From: Janthinobacterium violaceinigrum
Lineage (GTDB): Bacteria > Pseudomonadota > Gammaproteobacteria > Burkholderiales > Burkholderiaceae_D
Assembly (NCBI RefSeq): GCF_009208555.1
Contig: NZ_WFLI01000031.1
Span: 1-64,000 of the forward strand
Direction of reading: 5' to 3'
Length of the DNA stretch: 64,000 bases
Below, piece after piece: positions 51,281 to 59,155 of the stretch (position 1 is its first letter; each line of letters begins with the position of its first letter). The position numbers and the translations under genes are program-made. The notes below the pieces were generated by a model. That model worked only from the letters and a program-made list of their open reading frames with translations, had not been told where the DNA came from and did not search any database.

Positions 51281-52348
51281 CTAAATGGTAGAGCTTGTTG
51301 ATGTAGGTTCGTCCGGTACTGGCGTGCGCGGCATCAGCTCGGCGATCAGGCTGGCCAGGTGTGCTTGCACGTCATTTTTTGCCGCATCAAAGGCGCGGCG
51401 CAAGGCCCATTCGAAGGAATAGGCATCGGCGCTGCCATGGCTCTTGAAGACGAGACCACGCAAGCCCAGCAGGCTGGCGCCGTTGTAACGCGAGGGATTC
51501 AGGCGGTTGCCGATGGCTTTCAGGGCACCGCGGGCGATCAGCGCGCCCAGCATCGTGATCGGATTGCGCTTGAATTCGGAAGTGAGCACGTCTTTCATGA
51601 AGCGCGCCAGGCCCTCGATGGCTTTCAGGGTGACGTTGCCGACAAAGCCGTCGCAGACGACGATATCGGTCGTGCCCTTGAAGATGTCGTTGCCTTCCAC
51701 GTTGCCGTAGAAGTTCAGCGCGCCACGCTCGTGGTCGGCCTGCAGCAGCTTCGAGGTGAGTTTCACCACTTCATTGCCCTTGATATCTTCCGTGCCCACG
51801 TTCAGCAAGCCGATCGTGGGGCGTGCTATGCCTTCCATGGCGGACACGAGCACGGAGCCCATGATGGCGAACTGGTGCAGGTGATGCGGTTCGCAATCAA
51901 CGTTGGCGCCCAGGTCCAGCATGTAGGTGGGGCCGTTCTTTTGGTTCGGCAAGATGCTGCAGATGGCCGGGCGGTCGACGCCGGACATGGTTTTCAATAC
52001 ATAGCGCGACACGGCCATCAGGGCTGCCGTATTACCGGCGGAAACGGAGGCTTGCGCCACGCCGCTCTTGACCTGTTCGATGGCCACGCGCATGGAGGAA
52101 TCCTTCTTGCGGCGCAGGGCCACTTCCAGGGGATCGTCCATGGTAACTTGTTCGGAGGCATGCAATACCGACAGGCGCGGATGCGTGTCGGCTTTATGTT
52201 TCTTCAGTTCGGCACGGATCACATCTTCCAATCCAACAAGGATCAGTTCAGCTTCAGGCTCATGTTTTACGAAGGAAATTGCTGCGGGGATAGTGACTGA
52301 GGGACCGTGATCTCCGCCCATGCAGTCGATAGAAATTTTGATTGTCAT
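51281..52348 (-). CDS. plsX: Phosphate acyltransferase PlsX
   Basis: A 355-residue enzyme converting acyl-ACP to acyl-phosphate for phospholipid synthesis. The start MTIKISIDCMGGDHGPSVTIPAA and the motif VSAGNTAALMA identify the family, as do DGFVGNVTLKAIEG and GLRGLVFKSHGSADAYSF. The C-terminus has a Pro/Thr/Ser-rich tail. The start at 52348 is chosen over an in-frame codon at 52384 because it fits the family. Confidence 0.96.
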   Translation of the reverse strand: MTIKISIDCMGGDHGPSVTIPAAISFVKHEPEAELILVGLEDVIRAELKKHKADTHPRLSVLHASEQVTMDDPLEVALRRKKDSSMRVAIEQVKSGVAQASVSAGNTAALMAVSRYVLKTMSGVDRPAICSILPNQKNGPTYMLDLGANVDCEPHHLHQFAIMGSVLVSAMEGIARPTIGLLNVGTEDIKGNEVVKLTSKLLQADHERGALNFYGNVEGNDIFKGTTDIVVCDGFVGNVTLKAIEGLARFMKDVLTSEFKRNPITMLGALIARGALKAIGNRLNPSRYNGASLLGLRGLVFKSHGSADAYSFEWALRRAFDAAKNDVQAHLASLIAELMPRTPVPDEPTSTSSTI

Positions 52349-52558
52349 TTGTGTTGATTCAATACCGCTGCGGGCGTGCGGCAAGATGTGAATCGGACTG
52401 GAGCATATGCAGGGCGCAGCATGTCATGCACAGACCTGGACAGCGTGATTCAAAATGACGGGTGTGCAAGATGAATTGCAGCCGATAAAAAAGAAGAAGC
52501 GGCGCCACGCCGAATAACCACGCAACACCGCTTTCATCTTACCCAACAAAAACGTCGA

Positions 52559-52741
52559 TTACTCGTCGTTTTTGGTCTTCAACACTTTACGGCCACGATA
52601 GAAGCCGTTAGGGCTGATATGGTGACGCATGTGTGTTTCGCCGGTAACTGGCTCGACGCTCAATTGCGGCGCGACCAGGAAGTCGTGCGAACGGTGCATG
52701 CCGCGCTTGGAAGGGGTTTTCTTGTTCTGTTGAACTGCCAT
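52559..52741 (-). CDS. rpmF: 50S ribosomal protein L32
   Basis: A 60-residue ribosomal protein (MAVQQNKKTPSKRGMHRSHD...). It lacks the Cys pairs of zinc-binding L32 versions (C-minus type). It lies upstream of plsX as is standard; the usual neighbour yceD is 314 bp away instead of adjacent. Confidence 0.97.
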   Translation of the reverse strand: MAVQQNKKTPSKRGMHRSHDFLVAPQLSVEPVTGETHMRHHISPNGFYRGRKVLKTKNDE

Positions 52742-53055
52742 GATGACTCCTAATACATAAGTTCTAAAATTTTAGCACAATCGATTAGCAAATACATGCG
52801 AATCGAGTATCCCAGCGGCAAAGACTACCCGAAAATAGCCCGGACCGACATCGTTTATTACAATTACATTTCACTACACTTGCCATACTCGATTACTACA
52901 CGCGTTTGACACGTTCTTTACAGGAAGCATAAAAAACCTACTGCGCCTCCCGCTATCGCCTTGGCGTTGCTCAGCGTACCTTCGTACGCTTGCGCTACTC
53001 AAGACGATATCGGGCCGCTCGCTACGGTTTTTTAAAGCTTCCTTCTTACACTACT
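52742..53055. other. Gene-free stretch between yceD and rpmF
   Basis: 314 bp without a gene, although these two genes are usually adjacent. The half nearer yceD is the long palindrome at 52923-53042; the other half (52742-52922) is A/T-rich and probably carries an rpmF promoter (TAAAAT at about 52771 on the minus strand is a possible -10 box). Confidence 0.6.
52923..53042. repeat. Long imperfect palindrome upstream of rpmF
   Basis: About 120 nt that fold back on themselves. Outer arms: GGAAGC (52923-52928) with GCTTCC (53037-53042), and AAAAAACC (52931-52938) with GGTTTTTT (53026-53033). Inner arms: CCCG-C-TATCG with CGATA-T-CGGG, and GCGTAC-CTTC-GTACGC at the tip. It resembles a terminator or attenuator in size and A/T ends, and may also be a mobile palindromic repeat. 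Confidence 0.75.
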
Positions 53056-53553
53056 TTATTCTGGCTTCAAGTCTTTCAGGGCCGCGAACGGCGACTTCTT
53101 TTCAGTCTTGAGAGCATCGAGCTGCGCCGTATCGGGGCAGACGTCGTGTTTGGGTACCTGCGGCAGGGCCAGCAAGGCTTCATCTTCGATCAGGGCCGAG
53201 GCATCCATGCTGCGGCTGCCGACGATCACGTCGATCGTTTCATCGTTGATGATTTCTTCGATCTCGTCCGCGTGCTCGTCATCCTTGCCCAGCATCAGAG
53301 TGGTCGTCGAATCAATTGCGTAAGCATACGGAGTCAGGCAGCGCTGGCAAACCAGCTGAACGGTGCCGTTGACCGACAAGGTCAGTTGTGGGTAGCCCAG
53401 CTTGCTGGTGCCGCCGACGATCTTCCAGGCGATCTCGCCGGAATTATCTGCACAATCCTTGGTCAACCGGGTCATTTCAGCGACAGGAGTTACACCCTCG
53501 CGGCTCCCGCTGATACGACAAAAATCAAAGGCGTCGATCACAAAAGCATTCAT
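53056..53553 (-). CDS. yceD: YceD-family protein (DUF177)
   Basis: A 165-residue protein of the DUF177 family, linked to 23S rRNA accumulation and usually co-transcribed with rpmF. The two cysteines of the family occur in VQLVCQRCLTPYAY. The acidic tail includes KKSPFAALKDL, a typical C-terminus. The start is MNAFVIDAFDFCRISGSREGV at 53553; open frame further upstream is not supported by composition. Confidence 0.93.
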   Translation of the reverse strand: MNAFVIDAFDFCRISGSREGVTPVAEMTRLTKDCADNSGEIAWKIVGGTSKLGYPQLTLSVNGTVQLVCQRCLTPYAYAIDSTTTLMLGKDDEHADEIEEIINDETIDVIVGSRSMDASALIEDEALLALPQVPKHDVCPDTAQLDALKTEKKSPFAALKDLKPE

Positions 53554-53776
53554 TGGTAGAAAATTTCCCCGGAAAACCTGCGATAATAACAGGGTTTTTA
53601 GCACCGAGTCAAAGACTAAGCATCTTTTTTGACGCAATGATTGCCGCATTCGTGACAAATTCATCAACACCGTCATGCCGCATGGAGCCTCAGTTAGAGG
53701 CTCTGCGCCCTGGAATTTGCGTGAAATTCCACTGACATCGACCAGCGCGGCCATGCCGGCCGCCATCCACTACCGA

Positions 53777-54385
53777 ATGATACCAACTTCCGCCCCATTG
53801 CGCTTGATTCTTGCATCGAGTTCGACCTACCGCAAGGAACTGCTGGAACGCCTGCGCCTGCCTTTCGAGGTAGCCGTGCCCGATCTCGACGAAAGCCCCC
53901 TGCCAGGCGAAAGCCCCAGCGCCACGGCCCTGCGCCTGGCCCAGGCCAAGGCACAGGCCGTGCTCGACCGCCACCCTGGCAGCCTCGTCATCGGCTCCGA
54001 CCAGGTCGCCACCCTCGATGGCGCGCAGATCGGCAAGCCCGGCAATCACGCCAACGCCCTGCGCCAGCTGCAAACCATGCGCGGGCGCCAGACCGTGTTT
54101 CACACGGCCCTGTGCCTGCTCGACGGACGCCAGTCGCCCGCCGTGGCGCAGGTGGAAGATATCCAGACCCTCGTCACCGTGCGCGACTTGCCCGATGCCG
54201 AGCTGGACGCCTACCTGCGCATCGAGCAACCATACGACTGCGCCGGCAGCGCCAAGAACGAGGGCCTGGGCATCGCCCTGCTCGAACGCATCGCCACCAC
54301 CGACCCCACCGCCCTCACCGGCTTGCCGCTGATCGCCCTGACGGGCATGCTGCGCAAGGCGGGCGTGGCGTTTTTCACCCTTTAA
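53777..54385 (+). CDS. maf: Maf-family nucleotide pyrophosphatase (YceF type)
   Basis: A 202-residue Maf protein. The N-terminal LRLILASSSTYRKELLERLRLPFEV and VIGSDQVATLDGAQIGKPG give the family signature. The QVATL (rather than a two-Thr/Gln variant) fits YceF-type enzymes that hydrolyse m7GTP. The start at 53777 (MIPTSAPLRL) gives the usual length; an ATG at 53753 is also in frame. Divergent from yceD, with 223 bp between. Confidence 0.9.
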   Translation: MIPTSAPLRLILASSSTYRKELLERLRLPFEVAVPDLDESPLPGESPSATALRLAQAKAQAVLDRHPGSLVIGSDQVATLDGAQIGKPGNHANALRQLQTMRGRQTVFHTALCLLDGRQSPAVAQVEDIQTLVTVRDLPDAELDAYLRIEQPYDCAGSAKNEGLGIALLERIATTDPTALTGLPLIALTGMLRKAGVAFFTL

Positions 54386-54404
54386 ATTTACCGACAATAA
54401 GAAT

Positions 54405-55154
54405 ATGACCGGCACCCTGTACCTGATCCCCAACCACCTCGGCCTGTCCGATGGCGCAAGCGACCCGCTGGCCCACATCATTCCAAGCCAAGTGCGGCAG
54501 ATTACGTCGCAACTCGATTATTTCGTCGCGGAAAATGCCAAGACGGCGCGCGCCTTCCTGAAACTGATCGGCAGCGAGCATCCACTGGCCAAGCCCTTGC
54601 AGGAAATCACGATTTCCGAACTGAACGTCAATACCCCGGCGCAAGCGCTGGCCGGCTTGCTGGCGCCGTTGCTGGCGGGACGCGACGCGGGCCTCGTGTC
54701 GGAAGCGGGCGTGCCCGCCGTGGCCGACCCCGGCGCCGACCTGGTCCGCCTGGCGCATCAGCACGGTATCAAGGTGCGTCCGCTGGTGGGCCCGTCGTCG
54801 ATCCTGCTGGCCGTGATGGCCAGCGGCTTGAACGGCCAGAGCTTCGCCTTCAACGGCTACCTGCCCACGGATGCGGCCCTGCGCGCCAAGCGCATCAAGG
54901 AACTGGAAAGCCGTTCGCGCAATGAAAAGCAGACCCAGCTGTTCATCGAAACGCCATACCGCAACGCCGCCATGCTCGAAGCGCTCGTGGCGCAATGCGC
55001 GCCATCGACCCTGATCTGCGTCGCCACGGACCTGAGCCTGGACACGGAAAGCGTGCAGACGTGGAATGGCGGACAGTGGAAGAAACAGCTGGCCGCAGGC
55101 AAGGCGCCGGACTTCCACAAGAAGCCCACCGTGTTCTTGCTGCTGGGACAGTAA
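54405..55154 (+). CDS. RsmI-like SAM-dependent methyltransferase
   Basis: A 249-residue protein with the tetrapyrrole (corrin/porphyrin) methylase fold. TGTLYLIPNHLG opens the chain, VSEAGVPAVADPGADLVRLAHQHG matches the glycine loop seen in RsmI, VGPSSILLAVMASGLNGQSFAFNGYLP continues it, and IETPYRNAAMLEAL follows. It is smaller than E. coli RsmI (286) and lacks its C-terminal helix-turn-helix; many betaproteobacteria carry this stand-alone type next to maf, and its substrate is unknown. A terminator follows 17 bp after the stop. Confidence 0.87.
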   Translation: MTGTLYLIPNHLGLSDGASDPLAHIIPSQVRQITSQLDYFVAENAKTARAFLKLIGSEHPLAKPLQEITISELNVNTPAQALAGLLAPLLAGRDAGLVSEAGVPAVADPGADLVRLAHQHGIKVRPLVGPSSILLAVMASGLNGQSFAFNGYLPTDAALRAKRIKELESRSRNEKQTQLFIETPYRNAAMLEALVAQCAPSTLICVATDLSLDTESVQTWNGGQWKKQLAAGKAPDFHKKPTVFLLLGQ

Positions 55155-55170
55155 TCCCCCATCCATAAAA

Positions 55171-55202
55171 AAACGCCACGGGCACATCACCCGTGGCGTT
55201 TC
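55171..55202. terminator. Bidirectional terminator between the RsmI-like gene and rlmJ
   Basis: A 12-bp perfect stem (AAACGCCACGGG / CCCGTGGCGTTT, loop of 7) with A and T runs on both sides serves the convergent genes. Confidence 0.93.
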
Positions 55203-55232
55203 TTTATTGCAGCACGACCAGCACAAGTATGA

Positions 55233-56150
55233 TTACACTCTTCTAGTGCCCGTATTCTTCTGTCCGCCCTTGCCTGTTTCCAGCACGAATTTGGCGCCAT
55301 CGTCACGGCCCAGCACCTTGACCAGGTACGGCATGACTTCGCGCAACATCGGCTCCAGCGTGTACGGCGGGTTCAGGATGAACATGCCGCTGCTGTGCAG
55401 ACCGAAGCCATCCGGCGACGGGGTGTTGACCGTCAGGGTCACGTGCAGCCAGTCCGCGCAGGGCAACTGCTTGAGCTTGTCGGCGAACTGGCGCGATTCC
55501 ATGCGCTGCAGCACCGGGTACCAGACGGCATACATGCCCGACGGGAAGCGCACGAGCGCGTCGGCCAGGGTGTCCTTGACCTTGCGGTAATCCATCTTGT
55601 CTTCATACGGCGGGTCGATCAGCACCAGCGCGCGGCGCGATGGGGGCGGCAGCAGGGCTTTCAGGCTCTGGAAACCGTCCGCCTTGGTGATGATGACGCG
55701 CTTGCCGCGCACGGTAGGACGCTCGCCCTGGGCCAGCGCATGGGCCTCGACCTTGCGGAAGTTGTCGGCCAGAATCTTGGCATCGGCGGGATGCAGCTCG
55801 AAGAGGCGCAGACGGTCTTGCTCGCGGCTGACCTTGTCGGCGCAATAAGGCGAACCCGGGTAATAGCGCATCTTGCCGCTCGGATTCATTTCCTTGATTA
55901 GCTTCATGTACTCGGCCAGCGAGGCCGGCAGGTCCGTACGGTCCCACAGGGGCGCGATGCCCGTTTCGTACTCGGCATTTTTCGACGCATAACCGCCGTC
56001 GAGCGCATACACGCCCGCGCCGGAGTGGGTATCGATATAACTGTAGGCGGTATCTTTTTGATTCAGATATTGCAACAACTGAATCTGCACATAATGTTTC
56101 AACACATCGGCGTGATTACCCGCGTGAAAGGCGTGGCGGTAACTCAACAT
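55233..56150 (-). CDS. rlmJ: 23S rRNA (adenine-2030-N6)-methyltransferase
   Basis: A 305-residue rRNA methyltransferase. The start MLSYRHAFHAGNHADVLKH is canonical. Motif I is YIDTHSGAGVYAL and motif IV LIDPPYEDKMDY (DPPY); the end is SGMFILNPPYTL then LREVMPYLVKVLG. The frame is open upstream to 56345 without similarity, so that part is not included. It faces the bidirectional terminator. Confidence 0.95.
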   Translation of the reverse strand: MLSYRHAFHAGNHADVLKHYVQIQLLQYLNQKDTAYSYIDTHSGAGVYALDGGYASKNAEYETGIAPLWDRTDLPASLAEYMKLIKEMNPSGKMRYYPGSPYCADKVSREQDRLRLFELHPADAKILADNFRKVEAHALAQGERPTVRGKRVIITKADGFQSLKALLPPPSRRALVLIDPPYEDKMDYRKVKDTLADALVRFPSGMYAVWYPVLQRMESRQFADKLKQLPCADWLHVTLTVNTPSPDGFGLHSSGMFILNPPYTLEPMLREVMPYLVKVLGRDDGAKFVLETGKGGQKNTGTRRV

Positions 56151-56427
56151 AAGCTGGCTAATTCCATAATAAAAATAAATAAAGGCGGGAGCGCTGACAC
56201 CGGGCAGGGCATGAAAACAGACTGGAGGGGTCAGGCTGCGGGGCCAGGAAACAGCATGGACCAGCGTAATCAGCGCGCAATTACCAGCATTATCCACCAG
56301 AAAGGTGCGTTGCATCAAAAAACACGGATAAACAAGCTCATGCATTCCCGCGACTGGCGTGGCCGGGCGCGGTAGAATACGCGCATCGGGCGCCCCGCGC
56401 CCATCGCCCTACTGAATAGATACGACC

Positions 56428-56856
56428 ATGCACAGCCTGACCCTCACGTCCGATAACCGCGCCGACGTCGCGGCAGCCCTGGCCGGCCCGCGCTGGACGG
56501 TGGCCTGTCTGTGCGCGCTGTGGTGCGGCACCTGCGGCAGCTACCGCGCCACGTTCGAGGAACTGGCCGCGCGCCACCCCGATACCGTGTTCGTCTGGGT
56601 CGACATCGAAGACCAGGCCGACGTGGTGGGCGACCTCGACATCGACAACTTCCCCACCCTGCTGATCCAGCACGACGACAATGTCGCCTTCTTCGGCACC
56701 GTGCTGCCCGACGGCGGCCTGGCGCACCGCATGGTGCAGGCGCAGCAGGCCCTCAGCGGGGAAGAGCTGGCGGCCTTGTCGACCAGCACGCAGGAGCGGC
56801 GCGACTGGCAGCGCGACTGCAATCTGCGCCACTTGCTGGCCGCCACCCTGGCCTGA
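56428..56856 (+). CDS. Thioredoxin-like protein
   Basis: A 142-residue single-domain protein with the redox motif WCGTC (residues about 32-36, CLCALWCGTCGSYRATF) and the cis-Pro in IDNFPTLLIQ. The C-terminal helical tail is longer than in thioredoxin (RRDWQRDCNLRHLLAATLA). It lacks a signal peptide and should be cytoplasmic; its substrate is unknown. Divergent from rlmJ, convergent with the molybdenum hydroxylase gene, whose stop is 6 bp away. Confidence 0.85.
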   Translation: MHSLTLTSDNRADVAAALAGPRWTVACLCALWCGTCGSYRATFEELAARHPDTVFVWVDIEDQADVVGDLDIDNFPTLLIQHDDNVAFFGTVLPDGGLAHRMVQAQQALSGEELAALSTSTQERRDWQRDCNLRHLLAATLA

Positions 56857-56862
56857 GCGCCG

Positions 56863-59145
56863 TCAAACCAGGCGCAGCGGCAGGCTGCGCAGGCGTTTCC
56901 CCGTCAATAGGAAGACCGCGTTGGCCACGGCCGGCGCAATGGGCGGCGTACCGGGTTCGCCCACGCCTTCGGGGTGTTCCGCGCTGGCGATGATGATGGT
57001 TTCCACTTCTGGCGTTTGCCCCATGCGCAGCACGGGGTAGTCGTGGAAATTGCTTTGCTCCACTTTGCCATCGTTGAACGTGATGTCTCCGCCCAGCGCC
57101 GCCGACAGGCCGAACAGCACGGCCGACTCCATCTGCTGGGCAATGATGTTCGGATTGACGGCAATGCCGCAATCGATGGCGCACACCACGCGCTGCACGC
57201 GGATTTCGCCGTTTTCCACGGACACCTGCGCCACTTGCGCCACGATGCTGCCGAACGACTGGTGCAGGGCCACGCCATGCGCATGACCGGGCGGCGCGCT
57301 GCCCGCCTTCGCAACGGCCGCATCGAGCACGGCCAGGTGGCGCGGATGCTGCGCCAGCATGGCGCGGCGGAAGGCGACGCCGTCCTGCCCCGCCGCATGC
57401 GCCAGTTCGTCGATAAAACTTTCTTTAAAGAATGCATTGTGCGAATGCCCCACGGAGCGCCAATAGCCGACGGGCACGGCACTGTCGGCGATCACATGGG
57501 CGATGCGCTGGTTGGCGATTTCATACGGCATGTCGAATTCGCCTTCGGCCGTGGTCTTGTCCGGCCCCGCTCCCGGCAAGCCGAAATTGCGCTGCAAAAA
57601 CTGGTGCGTGATGGAAGCGCTGACGGACTTGTTGTCCCAGGAAGCGATGCGGCCATGCTCGTCGAGGCGCGCCGCAAAGCGGGCCAGCGCGGCGGGACGG
57701 TACATATCGTGCCGGGTATCCTGCTCGCGCGTCCACACCAGCTGCACGGGCGCGCCATCGCACTGCAGCGCGATGGCCACGGCTTGCGCCACCATGTCCA
57801 CTTCCAGCCGGCGGCCGAAACCGCCGCCGAGCAGCAGCACTTCGATCGCCACATCCTGCGCATCGACGCCGGCCACTTTCGCCGCCACGTCGACGGCGAT
57901 GCCGGGCGCCTGCGTCGATACCCACAGCATCACCTTGCCATCCTTGACTTGCGCGGTGCAGTTGACGGGTTCCATGGTGGCGTGCGCGAGAAATGGCGCG
58001 CGGTATTCGGCCTTGACGCTGCGCAAACCCTGCACGGACTTGCCTTCCACTTCGCCGCTGGCGTGGTACGCATGGCCCGCTTCGCTGTCGAGCAGGCGCG
58101 CAAACTCCGCATACACGCCGGCGCTGGACAAGTTCGCTTGCGGACCGGCCTTCCACTGCGTCGGCAAGGCGGCCGCCGCCTGCTTCGCCCGCCACCAGGT
58201 ATCGGCCACCACGGCCGCGCACGAGGTGGCCGAGGTGCCGCGCTGGGGCAGGTGCGGCGCCAGGTCCAGCACTTTTTTTACGCCGGGCATGGCGAGGATG
58301 GGCGCCGCATCGAACGCGGCCAGGACATCTCCCAGGCGCGGCGGCAGATGCAGGGCCGCGTACAGCATGCCGGGCGGGCGCGCATCGATGCCGAAACGCG
58401 CGCTGCCATCGACTTTCGACGGCGTGTCGCGGCGCGGCGCCGGCTGGCCGATCAGCTTGAAATCCCTGGGGGACTTGAGCACGGGCGTGCCCGGGTCGAT
58501 GGCGGCGGCGCGCTGCGCCAGGCTGGCATAGCTGGCGCGCCGGCCGTCCGCGTGAACGACTTCGCCATCCTGCGTACGGCATTGGGCGGCCGGCACTTGC
58601 CACTGCGCGGCAGCGGCGCCTACCAGCATGGCGCGCGCGGACGCCCCCGCTTCGCGCATGGGACCCCAGCCATCCTTCACGCTGGACGAGCCGCCCGTGA
58701 CGATCACGCCCAGTTCGCGCGCCGCCTTGGCCACCGTCCACTGGGCCAGCGCCTTCAGGCGGCCCTGGTCGTCCGGGTGGAACGGCAGGCCATCCGTGAG
58801 CATGGCCACGTTGCCGAAGATCTTATCCATGGGCGCCTGGATCAGCTTGACGCTGCTCAAGGGCACGTCGAGCTCCTCGGCCACCAGCATGGGCAAGGCC
58901 GTGTGCACGCCCTGCCCCATTTCGCTGCGCGGCATGGCCAGGACCACCGTGCCATCGGCCTGGATCGCCAGCCAGCCATTCAAGGCCACGGCGCCATCCT
59001 GGAGCGGCAGCGGCGTGCTGCCCTGCAGGCGCTGGCGCGGCGGCAGCACGCCCCAGCCCAGCACCAGGGCACCCACGCCAGCCACGCCAAGGCCCAGGCC
59101 GCCAAGCAGGAAACGGCGGCGCGACGGGGAGGATTCTGTGGCCAT
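56863..59145 (-). CDS. Tat-exported xanthine dehydrogenase-family large subunit (IorB type)
   Basis: A 760-residue molybdenum hydroxylase subunit similar to isoquinoline 1-oxidoreductase beta subunit (IorB). The Tat signal is SRRRFLLGGLG near the N-terminus. Further motifs: PRSEMGQGVHTALPMLVAEE, GGGFGRRLEVDMVAQAVAIA and, at the C-terminus, EHPEGVGEPGTPPIAPAVANAVF with the catalytic Glu. These enzymes act on aldehydes or N-heterocycles with a small [2Fe-2S] partner (IorA). No such gene is adjacent in the window, so the partner is encoded elsewhere or is absent. The start MATESSPSRRR at 59145 is chosen from the Tat signal. Confidence 0.88.
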   Translation of the reverse strand: MATESSPSRRRFLLGGLGLGVAGVGALVLGWGVLPPRQRLQGSTPLPLQDGAVALNGWLAIQADGTVVLAMPRSEMGQGVHTALPMLVAEELDVPLSSVKLIQAPMDKIFGNVAMLTDGLPFHPDDQGRLKALAQWTVAKAARELGVIVTGGSSSVKDGWGPMREAGASARAMLVGAAAAQWQVPAAQCRTQDGEVVHADGRRASYASLAQRAAAIDPGTPVLKSPRDFKLIGQPAPRRDTPSKVDGSARFGIDARPPGMLYAALHLPPRLGDVLAAFDAAPILAMPGVKKVLDLAPHLPQRGTSATSCAAVVADTWWRAKQAAAALPTQWKAGPQANLSSAGVYAEFARLLDSEAGHAYHASGEVEGKSVQGLRSVKAEYRAPFLAHATMEPVNCTAQVKDGKVMLWVSTQAPGIAVDVAAKVAGVDAQDVAIEVLLLGGGFGRRLEVDMVAQAVAIALQCDGAPVQLVWTREQDTRHDMYRPAALARFAARLDEHGRIASWDNKSVSASITHQFLQRNFGLPGAGPDKTTAEGEFDMPYEIANQRIAHVIADSAVPVGYWRSVGHSHNAFFKESFIDELAHAAGQDGVAFRRAMLAQHPRHLAVLDAAVAKAGSAPPGHAHGVALHQSFGSIVAQVAQVSVENGEIRVQRVVCAIDCGIAVNPNIIAQQMESAVLFGLSAALGGDITFNDGKVEQSNFHDYPVLRMGQTPEVETIIIASAEHPEGVGEPGTPPIAPAVANAVFLLTGKRLRSLPLRLV

Positions 59146-59155
59146 GGTGAGTCCT

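Noticed and set aside
56205..56240. A fourth GGGGTCAG repeat near 56227
   Set aside because: Only a short GGGGTCAGG match without the inverted arm; likely chance.
56151..56345. N-terminal extension of RlmJ
   Set aside because: RlmJ proteins begin at MLSYRHAFHAGNH; the upstream residues have no family similarity and no ribosome site.
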